A DNA stretch of 64,000 bases from Erinaceus europaeus (Eukaryota; Chordata; Mammalia; Eulipotyphla; Erinaceidae): contig NC_080177.1 in the NCBI RefSeq assembly GCF_950295315.1, positions 79,094,089-79,158,088 of the forward strand, read 5' to 3'. Made by a program: the position numbers and the translations under genes. The number at the start of each line of letters is the position of its first letter. Within the stretch, counting starts at the first letter, position 1. Of this stretch, positions 11,206 to 21,343 are shown piece by piece. Under the pieces are notes generated by a model. That model was given only the letters and a program-made list of their open reading frames with translations. It ran no database searches and was not told where the DNA came from.

Positions 11206-11290
11206 GAGCAAGGAGCTAGCCCAGAAGTAGAGACTGCCTTACGGTGTAGTGGGCCCTGAGTTCAATCCTCAGCACGTCTGTCTCTCTCAA
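11206..11290 (+). mobile_element. SINE-D fragment
   Basis: Only a B-box-like 'gagttcaatcctcagcac' and 'tctgtctctctcaaa' support it. Confidence 0.35.
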
Positions 11291-11330
11291 AGAATTGTAG
11301 AATAGAAGTTAGGCTTGTTGTTGCCCTTGG

Positions 11331-11617
11331 CTTTTTTTTTTTGTTGTTGTTGTAGTTATTATTGTTGTTCTTACTGATGTCATCATTGTTGGATAGGATG
11401 GAGAGAAATGGAGAGAGGAGGGGAAGACAGAGAGAGGGTGAGAAAGACAGACACCTGCAGACCTGCTTCATCGCCTGTGAAGCGACTCCCCTGCAGGTGA
11501 GGAGCGGGGGTGGGGTGGGTGGGGTGGGTGGGGTGGGGCTCGAACTGGGATCCTTACGCTGGTCCTTGCACTTCGTGCCACGTGTGCTTAACCTGCTGTG
11601 CTACTGCCGGACTCCCA
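11331..11617 (-). mobile_element. SINE-A with G-rich tandem insertion
   Basis: Ends 'ctactgccggactccc'. Between 'caggtgaggagc' and 'ggctcgaactgg' it carries a GGGT-type tandem array. Confidence 0.88.
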
Positions 11618-11726
11618 GGAATTTTTTTTTGAAAGAGGGACTGGAGGGAAGAGCACAGAATAGCTGAAGAGTGCTGTGACACACGGGCTCCTGCCTTTCT
11701 TTCTCACATTAGAATTTTATTTTTTT

Positions 11727-11903
11727 TTTGATATTTTTATTTATTATCAGATAGAGACAGAGAGAAACTGAGAGGAGAAGGAGAGACAGAGAGACACCTG
11801 CAGCACTGCTTCACCACTCATGAAGCTTTCCCCACTGCAGGTGGGGACCAGGGGCTTGATGCTGGGCCCTTGAGCTTAACCAGGTGCACCACTGCCTGGT
11901 CCC
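11727..11903 (-). mobile_element. SINE-B
   Basis: 'tatttttatttattatcaga' to 'caccactgcctggtccc', with a short internal deletion. Confidence 0.86.
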
Positions 11904-12267
11904 AAGGCTACTACCTTTCTGATCCACCTCCAGAATCATTCTTCAGTCTCAGTTTAGCAAAATGCATGCCATTAACAATATGACTGAGGAAACCAGGAAA
12001 GACCTGGTTGCCACGTATATATGTACATGTACATACACGGTAGCTTCGCTTCAGAATATATGCTCTCTACCCTTCAAAGACTCGTGTGTGTGTGTGTGTG
12101 TGTGTTTATATATTCCATATATTCCACCCCCCACATACACACACAAGGAAAATCCAGTCATCCATCTAAAAGGGAACAATCTTAAAACTATCAGAAATTT
12201 CTCCATATTCTGACCTGAGCACAGAGCTGTGATCTCTAGAAGGTAAGCAGTGTTAAGAAATGTGACC

Positions 12268-12466
12268 CCACGGTGGGGGAGACAGCATAATGGTTATGCA
12301 AACAGACTCTCATGCCTGAGGCTCCTAAATCCCAGGTTCAGTCCCCCCCCCCCCCCCCCCCCGCACCACCATAAGCCAGAGCTGAGCAGTGCTCTGGTGT
12401 TTCTGTGTGTGTCTCTCTCTGTATCTCTCTCTCAAAAAAAATTAATAATTAATAATTAAAAAAAGA
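12268..12466 (+). mobile_element. SINE-C
   Basis: 'gacagcataatggttatgca', a C run after 'ggttcagt', then 'gagctgagcagtgctctggt' and an AATTA-rich tail. Confidence 0.85.
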
Positions 12467-13239
12467 GTTTGAAAAAAAAAAAAAAAAGAAATGTGACCCC
12501 AAGAACATTTGGTCTCGAACATCTGATCTCAAGAGCTGAAGTGCATTCAGAATTCTTTTCCAAGGTCACATCTACCCATCAGAACCTTTACACATTACTG
12601 GGCACAGGGGGCAGGATAGGACTAACAAGTAAGTGCCAGAGATTAAGAGAATAATTGGTTTAAGAAACCTATCAACAGATTGAAAGAAAAAAAAAAAGGC
12701 CCAAAGGGGAGAAGAAATCTTTGATTAGATCTGTTCTATCAAGAAAGTTTCCCCCAGACAGAGGAATTAAAGTTTTGACAGCACTTTAACTTTGAGCACA
12801 AAAAGGAAAACCGATACTAAGAATGGGATGGAACATAAAAGGAAAAAAAAAAAAACTGTCGGTTTGCAAGGCTGAGTATCTTTCACATCAACTGCTAAAT
12901 GTTTCTTAGCTACTGGGGCAAGATGCTTTAGACGGGTCTTAGCAGCCGCTTCTATTTGTAATGGCAACTTTGGAAAGCCAGAGATGCACATCCTAGGAAT
13001 GGTCCAAGTTAGTCACTTTTTCCAGCCGCTGTTGCCCACACACTTAAAGGGAGTTATGTCCCGAGTCAGACTTTCCATGGATGGAACTTTCACCATCACA
13101 TGTAATCAAAGGCTCTTCTCAGCACCCAAAGACCCCACCTCCCACCCCCTCACCCCCAAGCAAGCAGAAGGAGTTCTTTCTACACAGTGGAGCAATCTGG
13201 CCCTGTGCCCTCAGGCTCAGAGCTGCCACTCAGACCTAC

Positions 13240-13514
13240 CTCCGTGGAGTGCAGTCATCATGAGGGGGGATGATGACCACCTTGACCGTGACGGATGTTC
13301 TCAGGAGGTCAATCATCTGTTCGTGGCTCAGGGTGGCCACGGCCACCTTGCAGATCTCCACCAGCCGGCTGCCCTGCCTCAGCCCGGCTTGCCAGGCATA
13401 GCCATAGGGTTCCACGTCTGCTACTATGCCCTCGTAGTTGACGTGGAAGCCAAGCTGGCCCAGCCCATTCCTCCGCAGGGTCATCTCCACTGATTCACAG
13501 CCTTTGGACACAAA
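13240..13514 (-). CDS. SIPA1L1: SIPA1L1 internal exon E (PDZ domain)
   Basis: This 275-nt exon follows acceptor 'ggtccag' in phase 0. It reads [20 protein letters not shown], then [40 protein letters not shown] and [20 protein letters not shown] before [11 protein letters not shown] plus AG and donor GTAGGT. This is a complete PDZ domain: the LGQLGFHV segment is the carboxylate-binding loop and HEQMIDLL is helix alpha-B with the His at its start. In this family the PDZ binds C-terminal ligands at synapses. It lies 1.45 kb from exon D, much closer than the other exons lie to each other. The AG joins G of exon F to make Arg. Confidence 0.95.
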
Positions 13515-13837
13515 CTGGACCAAGAAACAAAAGACATAATGCTTTACTGCCAACAGGCTGTTGAGTGGAGGGAATGGAAAACGGGGACAACTTGCAGCTG
13601 TCTCTACATACCCTTGATCAACAGAAGAGCATATAAATATGATTATTTCCCGTGCATTGATCCCTACTTACTGTGCCCACAAAGATTTCTTTGTGGTATC
13701 TGAAGAACTTGATGGCTTCAGTGGCATTACGAGGAAACCTTTAACAGAGACCTGGACGGAGCTGGCAGCTAAAATAAACAATTCTGCCACTAGCTTCAGT
13801 CTTGAAAAAAATCAGCATTAGCAGATTGTCAAATTCT

Positions 13838-14182
13838 TTTTTTTTTAATTTTTTATATTTATTTATTTTCCCTTTTGTTGTCCTTGTTGTTTTTTTATTG
13901 TTGTTATAGTTATTATTGTTGTTATTGATGTCGTCGTTGTTGGATAAGACAAGAGAGAAATGGAGAGAGGAGGGGAAGACAGAGGGGGAGAGAAAGACAG
14001 ACACCTGCAGACCTGCTTCACCGCCTGTGAAGCGACTCTCCTGTAGGTGGGGAGCCTGGGACTCGAACCAGGATCCTTGCTTGGGTCCTTACACTTTGTA
14101 CTATGTGTACACTTCGATCCTTAAGCTGGTCCTTGCACTTCACGCAATGTGCACTTAACCCGCTGCACTACCACTGGACCCC
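13838..14182 (-). mobile_element. SINE-A with duplicated head region
   Basis: 'ccttgttgtttttttattgt' to 'ctaccactggacccc'. The 'ggtccttgcacttcacgc' part is present about twice, lengthening the copy. Confidence 0.82.
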
Positions 14183-14194
14183 CAGATCGTCAAT

Positions 14195-14665
14195 TTCTAA
14201 TACCAACAGGCTAGGGGGATGAACACACATGTTCAGCAGAAAAGCAAGTGCAAAAGCCAGAACTCCCACCTCCTGCACCCCATAAAGAATGTGGACCCAG
14301 ACTCCCAGTGGGGGAGAAAGGATGGGGGAAGATGACCAGAGGGCTCTGAACTCCAACTCCATCAGGACCCAGAGAGAGAAGAGGAAAAAGGGAGGGATAT
14401 TTGGATGTAGTAATAGGTATATGTGTGACCTGGAGTGGAAGAGAAGATGGAACCATAGGAAAAAAGGGGGGAGCATATATGTACAGATATAGACAGACAG
14501 TTGTAGAAATAATAGTCAGCCCACATCAGCAACCTTAAGAGAACTGCTGTAGCTTCCAGTGGAGGGACTGGGGCATAGAACTCTACTGGTGGGAAGAGTG
14601 TGGAGTTGTACCTGCTACCTTATAATTTTGCACATAAATTTTAAAACACTAATAAAAACAGATTC
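14195..14665 (+). mobile_element. L1 3' UTR fragment
   Basis: 'cagaactcccacctcctgca' and 'actctactggtgggaagagt' are shared with other 3' UTR copies. It has an extra middle part and ends in AATAAAAA. Confidence 0.65.
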
Positions 14666-14963
14666 TTTCTAATACCTAAAGAAGGTGGCTTGAGTTATAT
14701 CACCAGCCACTGAGACAGAACCCATGCAAATGGACCCCAGTACAAACACACATTAGACTAATGTGTCTCGCTTCACTTGTTCTACCACTTTTTGTACTGA
14801 AAAACAGTAAGAATCTGGTGTGACCACCTCTGCATCATTTCACATTATGAAGGGGCTCTCGGGAGCTTCCCAAACAGCGCGAGCTTTGGTCACCTGGCTC
14901 AAGTCTGTTCTGCACGCGCCCTGAAAGGGGAATCGCGAGGTGAAGCGGCAGGGAAGGGCTCAC

Positions 14964-15537
14964 CTGCAACCTTCTGACAATCTCTTTGATGTCCTCGCTG
15001 GTAAGGAGGCTCTCCACAGAAACACATTCTCCTCGCTCATAGAAGATTTTGAGACTGGTGTCAGTGGACGTCCACCCGATCACATCTCTGCAGGAACAGT
15101 TGAAAACCACGCTCTTGGTCTCCTGTTCGATGAGGATGATGAACTCGTTAGAGATCCCGAGAAGGCAGTCGATTTCCATCGCCTTATTGTAGTCTTTGGC
15201 CCGGACTGTCCACACGATGGCCCCCATGCTGCTGAGTTCAGCTCCTGGATATGGTTTCGACTTTTCCTTCTTCTTAGAGGCCAGAGAGATAAACGGGAAC
15301 TTGCCAGATGGGTCGATAGGGGTGTTGGTGACGTTCTTTTCTGCCAGATCCTTCAGATACTCCTGGCGTGTCCGCGTTGCCATGGCGCGGAACTTCTCCG
15401 ATTTATGAGCGGCGTTTTCGGCATTGATGACTTTGGCCAAAAGAAAGTCCCTGAATACGTTTGATTTAGGGAAAGTCACCCCTTTGGGGATGGGCGGCCC
15501 AAAGGAAGGGACGTCTCTGGACCTGGTCACAGCCACA
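14964..15537 (-). CDS. SIPA1L1: SIPA1L1 large internal exon D (end of Rap-GAP and linker to PDZ)
   Basis: At 574 nt this is the largest exon present. One base completes a Ser codon, then 191 codons run open to RRLQ before donor GTGAGC. It begins [19 protein letters not shown] and continues through [20 protein letters not shown], the C-terminal helices of the Rap-GAP domain. Further on are [20 protein letters not shown], then [15 protein letters not shown] and [20 protein letters not shown], a conserved beta-rich module found between the GAP and PDZ domains of SIPA1-like proteins. The '[21 protein letters not shown]' region favours SIPA1L1 over SIPA1L2 or L3. The last stretch, [19 protein letters not shown], looks more divergent than the rest. 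An antisense open frame at 14940-15464 is a shadow. Confidence 0.95.
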
Positions 15538-15754
15538 CTAAGAAGACACAAAGATCAGAGAGGGAAAGGAGCGTCAGTACTCAGCCTCACAGCACGAGGA
15601 CACGATTAAAGTCAAAGACAAAGATGGATCTCTAGAGAAGTCAGTGCCCACTTACTCTTTCTGATGAACATATACAGGAGTTTTAATTCAATCACCTTTA
15701 GAATCAACAGAAAATAGCTTTTTTTCCCCCAGCCACCCCCGCCTAAAAAAAAAA

Positions 15755-16035
15755 TGAGGGGTTGGGCAGTAGCACAGCGGGTTAAGCGCACGTGGCACAA
15801 AGCGCAAGGACCTGGGTAAGGATCCCGGTTCAAGACCCCGGCTCCCCACCTGCAGGGGAGTCGCTTTACAGGCAGTGAAGCAGGTCTGCAGGTGTCTGTC
15901 TTTCTCCCACCCCCATCACTGTCTTCCCCTCCTCTCTCCATCCTATCCAACAACCATGACATCAATAACCACAACAATAAAACAACAAGGGCAACAAAAG
16001 GGAATCAATATTAAAAAATTAAAACAAAATAAAAC
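15755..16035 (+). mobile_element. SINE-A
   Basis: Head 'gttgggcagtagcacagcgg' to 'gggcaacaaaagggaatcaa'. Confidence 0.9.
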
Positions 16036-16314
16036 CACCAATTCCATACAGCAAAGCTTTCTTTTCTTTGACAGAGAAGAACAAGCCAACCATAACCCCT
16101 AACAGATTTACTGTGGCGTCCAGTAAAGCAAAAGCTGACTTTAGAAAAGAGAGCTGAGAGACTTGCTGGTGTCCCTGAGGGAGGGTTACTGTAGCTGCAC
16201 AACCTTCTAGAATAAGCAGGTCCGGCAGGACCACAGATGCGGTTTCCAGTTCAGCTAGGATGCCCAGAAGTAACAGTGGGACCACCCCAGGATGCAACAC
16301 ACAAACAGGCGAAC

Positions 16315-16582
16315 AGTCTGGGGCCCGCTGGTGGCACCCGCAGCTCAGCACACACTCTACCAGGAGCAAACCCAGGTTCCAACCTCTGGCTCCCACCTGC
16401 AGGCACAAAGCTTCAGGTGTGGTGAAGTAGGTCTGCAGGTCTTTCTCATTCCCTTTCTATCTCCTGCTCTCAATTTTTCTCTGTCCCATCAGATAAAATT
16501 TAAAAAGGGGGGGGTGGCTCTGGGAGGAGCTGATATGTCCTGTAGGCACTGAACCCCAGACATAACCGTGGTGGCAATAAAA
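16315..16582 (+). mobile_element. Diverged SINE-B with long tail
   Basis: 'tctggggcccgctggtggca' to 'cataaccgtggtggcaataa'. Confidence 0.7.
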
Positions 16583-16664
16583 GTGAACAAACAAATAATT
16601 GTTTTTTTGGCCTACGTCAGGCATTAGGCAACTTAATCAAACATACCACTTAAAAATGAAACTG

Positions 16665-17052
16665 GGGAGGTCGGGGTGGTAGCGCAGCGGGTTAAGCACG
16701 CGTGACCCAAAGCGCAAAGACCAGCTAAGGATCGGATCCCGGTTTGAGCCCCCAGCTCCCCACCTGCAGGGGAGTCACTTCACAGGCGGTGAAGCAGGTC
16801 TGCAGGTGTCTGTCTTTCTCTCCCCCTAGAGAAGAAAGACCGAGTCTAGGGAAGACAGAGTCTTCCCCTCCTCTCTCCGTTTCTCTCTGTCCTATCCAAC
16901 AATGAACGACATCAACAATAACAATAATAACCACAACAAGGCTATAACACGGGCAACAAAAAGGGAAAAAAATGGCCTCCAGGAGCAGTAGATTCATGGT
17001 GCAGGCACTGAGCCCCAGCAATAACCCTGGAGGCAAAAAAAAAAAAAAAAAG
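16665..17052 (+). mobile_element. SINE-A, long-tail form with internal insertion
   Basis: 'ggtggtagcgcagcgggtta' head. About 35 extra bases, including 'gaagacagagtcttcc', interrupt the CT-rich body; a 19-base A run ends it. Confidence 0.87.
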
Positions 17053-17407
17053 AAACTGGAATTTAAATACATAATAAAACGATTATGACCTTTATAATAA
17101 CAGCAACAGTGCTCTAAAATCCTATTTTTTAATGGAGCTACTCTTTGATCCAAATTCTGATCCAGACAGAGTTTTTTGTTTGTTTGGTGCAAAGACTCTC
17201 AATATATAGGTGTTAAAAAAATATTTTAATTTTATTGATTAAATATTGGTTTAAAATGTAAGATTTTTTAAGTCTAGTTCCACACACAGACATGTATCTG
17301 TGCGCTCAGTGTACCCATCAGCAAAGCTCCTGTGTGTCCTCAAATCCCTACTAAACTCTTCCCTCTGACAAAAACCAGAGTTTTCAGACTCTAAGAGTAA
17401 GTGTGAC

Positions 17408-17527
17408 TATTTATTTTACCAGAACACTGCTCAGCTCTGGTTTATGGTGGTACAGGGGATTGAACTTGGGACTCTGGAACCTCAGGCATGAAAGTCTCTT
17501 TGTATAACCATTATGCGATCTACCTCC
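17408..17527 (-). mobile_element. SINE-C
   Basis: 'accagaacactgctcagctc' to 'ataaccattatgcgatctac'. Confidence 0.8.
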
Positions 17528-17685
17528 ATCCAATTTTGACAATTTGTGAAGAAGTTATTTTACCTTTAGAAGTAAATTTTAAGAAAGCCAATTCATAGCA
17601 AGCTTTTTTCCCCCTGCATGTGTTGTTAAAATTGAGCCTAAGAATACTGTTAAAATATTCGCCTAAGAAGTGGTCCATACAAACA

Positions 17686-17953
17686 ATGACTTTTTATTTA
17701 CTGAGGGCTATCACTGGGGTGCTTGCACAATGAATCCACCGCGTATGGTGGTCATTTGCTTCCTTCTCTCTCTCTCTTTTGGTAGGACAGACAGAATTCG
17801 AGAGGGAGAGAGAGAGAGACAGAGAGAAGCACTGTTTCACCACTCATGAAGCTTTTCCCTTGCAGGTGGAGAGCAGGGGCTCAAACCCAGGTCCTTACGT
17901 CTAGTGTCTAGTAACATGTGAAGTTTAACCTGGTGCACCGCTGCCGGGACCCC
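17686..17953 (-). mobile_element. SINE-B-like copy with long tail
   Basis: 'tttttatttactgagggcta' to 'gtgcaccgctgccgggaccc'; GA-rich middle. Confidence 0.72.
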
Positions 17954-17977
17954 ATAACTTACTACTTTTCATTCCTT

Positions 17978-18255
17978 TTAAAAAATTTTTATTTATTTTC
18001 CCTTTTGTTGCCCTTGTCTTTTGATTGTTGTTGTAGTTATTGATGTCATCATTGTTGGATAGGACAGAGAGAAATGGAGAGAGGAGGGGAAGACAGAGAG
18101 GGGGAGAGAAAGACAGACACCTGCAGACCTGCTTCACCGCCTGTGAAGCGACTGCCCTGCAGGTGGGGAGCCGGGGACTAGAACCAGGATCCTTATGCCG
18201 GTTCTTGCGCTTTGCACCACGTGCGCTTAACCCGCTGCACTACCGCCTGACTCCC
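17978..18255 (-). mobile_element. SINE-A
   Basis: 'cccttttgttgcccttgtct' to 'actaccgcctgactccc', near consensus. Confidence 0.92.
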
Positions 18256-18504
18256 TACTAAAGAAGTTCTTATTTTCCCCTTTCCTAGAACAACAAGCAA
18301 ATTGGAAGTGGACAGGTTGTGTGTTTTCAGTCATGTTCCAAAGTCTTATTACTGTAGGACCTCAGCAAAATGAGAAGGCTGAGAACGATAATTCTAACTG
18401 GACAGACTCTTCCTCACAACCCAATTCACTGTATGAAAGTGAGTCAGTTCTACAATGTCACGAAGTACTAGGAAAACAGTAAAACGACTGTTTCTTGAAA
18501 TACA

Positions 18505-18645
18505 TCTCTTGGATAGTGTGCTTAGCCATGAATGTGATCCAGGTTTGAGCCTGGCCCCAACTGCACTGAAGGACCCAACTTTGTTGTGTGGTATCTTTCT
18601 CTCTGACTTTCTGTCTCTATCTAAAACTAACTAACTAAAAATAAG
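18505..18645 (+). mobile_element. SINE-D
   Basis: 'gatccaggtttgagcctg' B-box-like segment and an (ACTA)n tail. Confidence 0.5.
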
Positions 18646-18799
18646 TGTTTCTCTTTCTAAAACTCCCAGAATAACTGAAAATAAAATCAGAGGCTACATA
18701 GCTTTCAAATTTAACTGAAAAGTTGTTTTATTATTATTTTTTCTCTATTCTGAGAAGGGTCCTGCTTAATATTCTCCACTTTTCTTTAAAAAAAAAAAA

Positions 18800-19144
18800 G
18801 GGGGAGTCAGGCAGTAGCGCAGCAGGTTAAGCGCACATGGTGCAAAGTGCAAGGGCAGGAGTAAGGATCCCGGTTCGAGCCCCGGCTCCCCACCTGGAGA
18901 AGGTCGCTTCGCAAGCGGTGAAGCAGGTCTGCAGGTGTCTATCTTTCTCTCCTCATCTCTGTCTTCCCCTCCTCTCTCCATTTCTCTCTGTCCTGTCTAA
19001 CAACAACAACAGCTATGACAACAATGACAACTAACAAGCACAACAAGGGCAACAAAATGGGAAAAAAATAGCCTCCAGGAGCAGTGGATTCTCACTGCAG
19101 GCACTGAGCCCCAGCAATAACCGTGGAGGCAAACAAAAAAAAAA
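18800..19144 (+). mobile_element. SINE-A, long-tail form
   Basis: 'gggagtcaggcagtagcgca' to 'taaccgtggaggcaaacaaa'. Confidence 0.9.
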
Positions 19145-20169
19145 GTGAAAAAAAAGTTTGTTTCTTGTGAAATAGGACAGTTCAATAAAATCAGGAGCCT
19201 CAGGAAGCAAATCAAGTTGTTGTCCCCCCCACCACCACCCTGGAGATTCCATGGAGTGGCCTAAATGCTGATTTCTAGATTTCTTTCAAAAGCAAACAGG
19301 CTCCTTAGTTCATTCTGGGACAAAGAAAGCAGGTAAGAGACACTCCATTTCCTAAGGAGAGGATCCACAGAAACCTCCTGAAACATAATTATCCCAGTGA
19401 TGGAAAAGCAATCTATCCTGTCTGCAGTGAACTGTCTGGCTGGAATACTGACAGTTGTATAATTTCCATTTGATCAAGTTATTTTATCTAAGTCAAGCAA
19501 AGGAGGTTGAAATCTAGATTTGCTAGAATTTTTTTTTTGGCCAGAAATTTTCAAAGGAATTCTGTAAGGATCCAGAAATATTTAGTATCTTTTATTTATT
19601 AATTGGCAACTTCTCTAGCTAATTTCACTTGAAATCATTACACTTTCTGAGAAACAGCTGTGATTTATTTTTAAAGAAGGAGAGAAAAACATTCTTCCAG
19701 GGTGAGTACCCTTCATCCACTTGCCGGTAGAACTCGCTGGCTTTCTATAGATCTATTTCACAACTGATGGAACTTGATACAAATATACACTCAAAACCCA
19801 CCAATAATTACAAAACTCTGGAGTGAACTATGAAGGAACTGAGTCTCCAACTTGTAATTATCGGTGATTCATCCTGGTAGGGAGGTAAAAGACACAGACA
19901 CTAAAATCAGGTTTGCCTCATTACAAACAGAACCCTTACAGAAGATGAGGATGATACTCCCAGAATGCCCTTTTCCAACAAAGGGTCTTGTTTTGAGTAC
20001 ATCTGACTTTCAAGGTTTTCTACGAGGTTAAAAACGCACTAATTTAGATGCCACCGATCCTGAACTCCTGATAATAAGGTCTGTTTTAAGCTCAGCGGAA
20101 AGAACATCTGCCCTTTGTAAGAAGCCTTTCCAGACTTTCACCAGCTCTCTGGAAATACTTAGGTGGCAT

Positions 20170-20435
20170 TAACGAGAATCCCTTTGGCACATGCAATGCT
20201 AGGGCTTGAGCTTTGGATGTCACACTGGAGCGTCCAACACCTCACCCACTGCACCACCTCCCAGGCCAATATAAAACATTTTGCTATTTTTCATTTTAAA
20301 ACAGAGGCAGAGAGGAGAGACACCCCGACACCTGCTGTACAAGCACGGTGCCTGTGCTGCTTTCCCTCCCATCCCAGGTCCTTGCACGTAGTCAGGTGTG
20401 TGCGTTAGCAGTTGCGCTATCTTCTGGTCACTGTC
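20170..20435 (-). mobile_element. Diverged SINE copies (D then B type)
   Basis: 'cactgcaccacctcccaggc' is a head complement. A B-like remnant, 'cagaggcagagaggagagac' to 'agttgcgctatcttctgg', follows directly. Confidence 0.5.
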
Positions 20436-20460
20436 CTTAATGTCTTTAGTAGCAGAGCTG

Positions 20461-20557
20461 GTGGGGCTCCATGGTGGTGCACCTGGCTGAGTGCATAAGG
20501 ACCCAGAGTCAAGCCTCCAGAACTCACCTGCAGAGAGAAGCTCCACCAGCGATGAAG
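20461..20557 (+). mobile_element. SINE-B 5' part, interrupted by a solo LTR
   Basis: 'catggtggtgcacctggctg' to 'ccaccagcgatgaag'. It resumes at 21267. Confidence 0.8.
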
Positions 20558-21266
20558 TGTGGGGTGGGGCTACGTGTAAGCTTGATAGAGCTTAGGGAGT
20601 CCTCCCCCCATCCTTGGATGGAGGTCTGGGAAGGTACCCCCTTGTGAGTCTCTCTCAAAGGGGGGAAGCAAAGGGGTGAGCAAAGGTGAGCAAAGGGGGG
20701 AAGCTCAGACTTAATTCTTTGCTTCTTGACTCTCAGGCCCACGAAACCTCACTGCCTCTCTTCATTAACTGCAGGCCACATGGCCGCCTACTTTAAGATT
20801 CATTTACTCAAAGTTCACCTCACCTTCTGATCACAGAGGAGAACACACCTATCACACACTCCTAGCAGTGCCCTTTGATGTCCTCAATTTGCTTATCTTC
20901 TCTCTATCTTGCCTTAACTGGTTCAACCCCTGTCCTCCCCTCAAACGGTAATTTGGGTAATTAAATCCTGCATCAGGAGACTAGTCATCTTGACCTTTAT
21001 GTATCTGCATCAATTCTTGTCATACCAGCCCCGTACCATAGGGGCAAGCTGACCTTTAAGAAACCTGTAATTTCTGACATATCTGAATAATGTTCTTTGT
21101 TTGGTTTTCTATTTAAACTTTTGCCCACTTGCTAATAAATGAGATCTGAGATCTGAGCATGCTGCAGGTCTCCCCGGTGTCTTTACTTCGTGTCATCCCT
21201 TGCGCGAGTGAGAAAGAACCGGTCCGTTACCTTTCTCCTGGAGATCATCCGCCAGAGACCCCGACA
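20558..21266 (+). mobile_element. Solo LTR of an endogenous retrovirus (class II-like)
   Basis: This 709-bp element begins TGTGGGG and ends CCCCGACA, an imperfect terminal inverted repeat with the canonical TG...CA ends. It splits a SINE exactly between two copies of ATGAAG (20552-20557 and 21267-21272), a 6-bp target duplication. An AATAAA at 21134-21139 lies about 130 bp from the 3' end, as expected for an R/U5 boundary, which sets plus orientation, antisense to SIPA1L1. There is no internal retroviral coding region, so this is the recombined remnant of a provirus. The 6-bp duplication suggests a class II (betaretrovirus-like) origin, by general rule rather than by a sequence match. Confidence 0.87.
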
Positions 21267-21343
21267 ATGAAGCAGGCCTGCAGGGGCCTCTTATTCTGTC
21301 TCCCCCCCATGCTCAATTCTCTCTTCCTATCAAATATATAAAT
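21267..21343 (+). mobile_element. SINE-B 3' part after the solo LTR
   Basis: Resumes with 'atgaagcaggcctgcagggg' and ends 'ctctcttcctatcaaata', followed by an AT/TA run. Confidence 0.8.

Larger units (their letters stand above)
1662..13239 (-). other. SIPA1L1: SIPA1L1 intron E-F, 11.6 kb
   Basis: Bounded by GTAGGT and 'aatag'. Besides the listed repeats, several stretches show no gene or recognisable element: 1662-2205, 3170-3640, 3864-4180, 4502-5750, 5885-6035, 6890-7477, 7850-8210, 8994-10085, 10773-11205, 11904-12265 and 12470-13239. The last of these is mostly AT-rich. Open frames there are short, lack conserved domains and are not flanked by convincing splice signals. Confidence 0.85.
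13515..14963 (-). other. SIPA1L1: SIPA1L1 intron D-E, 1.45 kb
   Basis: This is the shortest intron in the window, with donor GTGAGC and acceptor 'tccag'. A minus-strand SINE-A and an L1 3'-end remnant fill most of it. The approximately 300 bp nearest exon E (13515-13837) and the 300 bp nearest exon D (14666-14963) appear unique. Confidence 0.88.

Noticed and set aside
12984..13493. 169-codon plus-strand open frame
   Set aside because: Half of it is antisense to the PDZ exon and the rest is intron; it has no domain of its own.
14940..15464. 174-codon plus-strand open frame
   Set aside because: It is the exact antisense of SIPA1L1 exon D; the minus strand encodes a recognisable, splice-bounded protein segment.
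21110..21116. TATA box of the plus-strand LTR
   Set aside because: TATTTAA lies only 18 bp before AATAAA, too close for a normal R region, so it was not annotated as the promoter.
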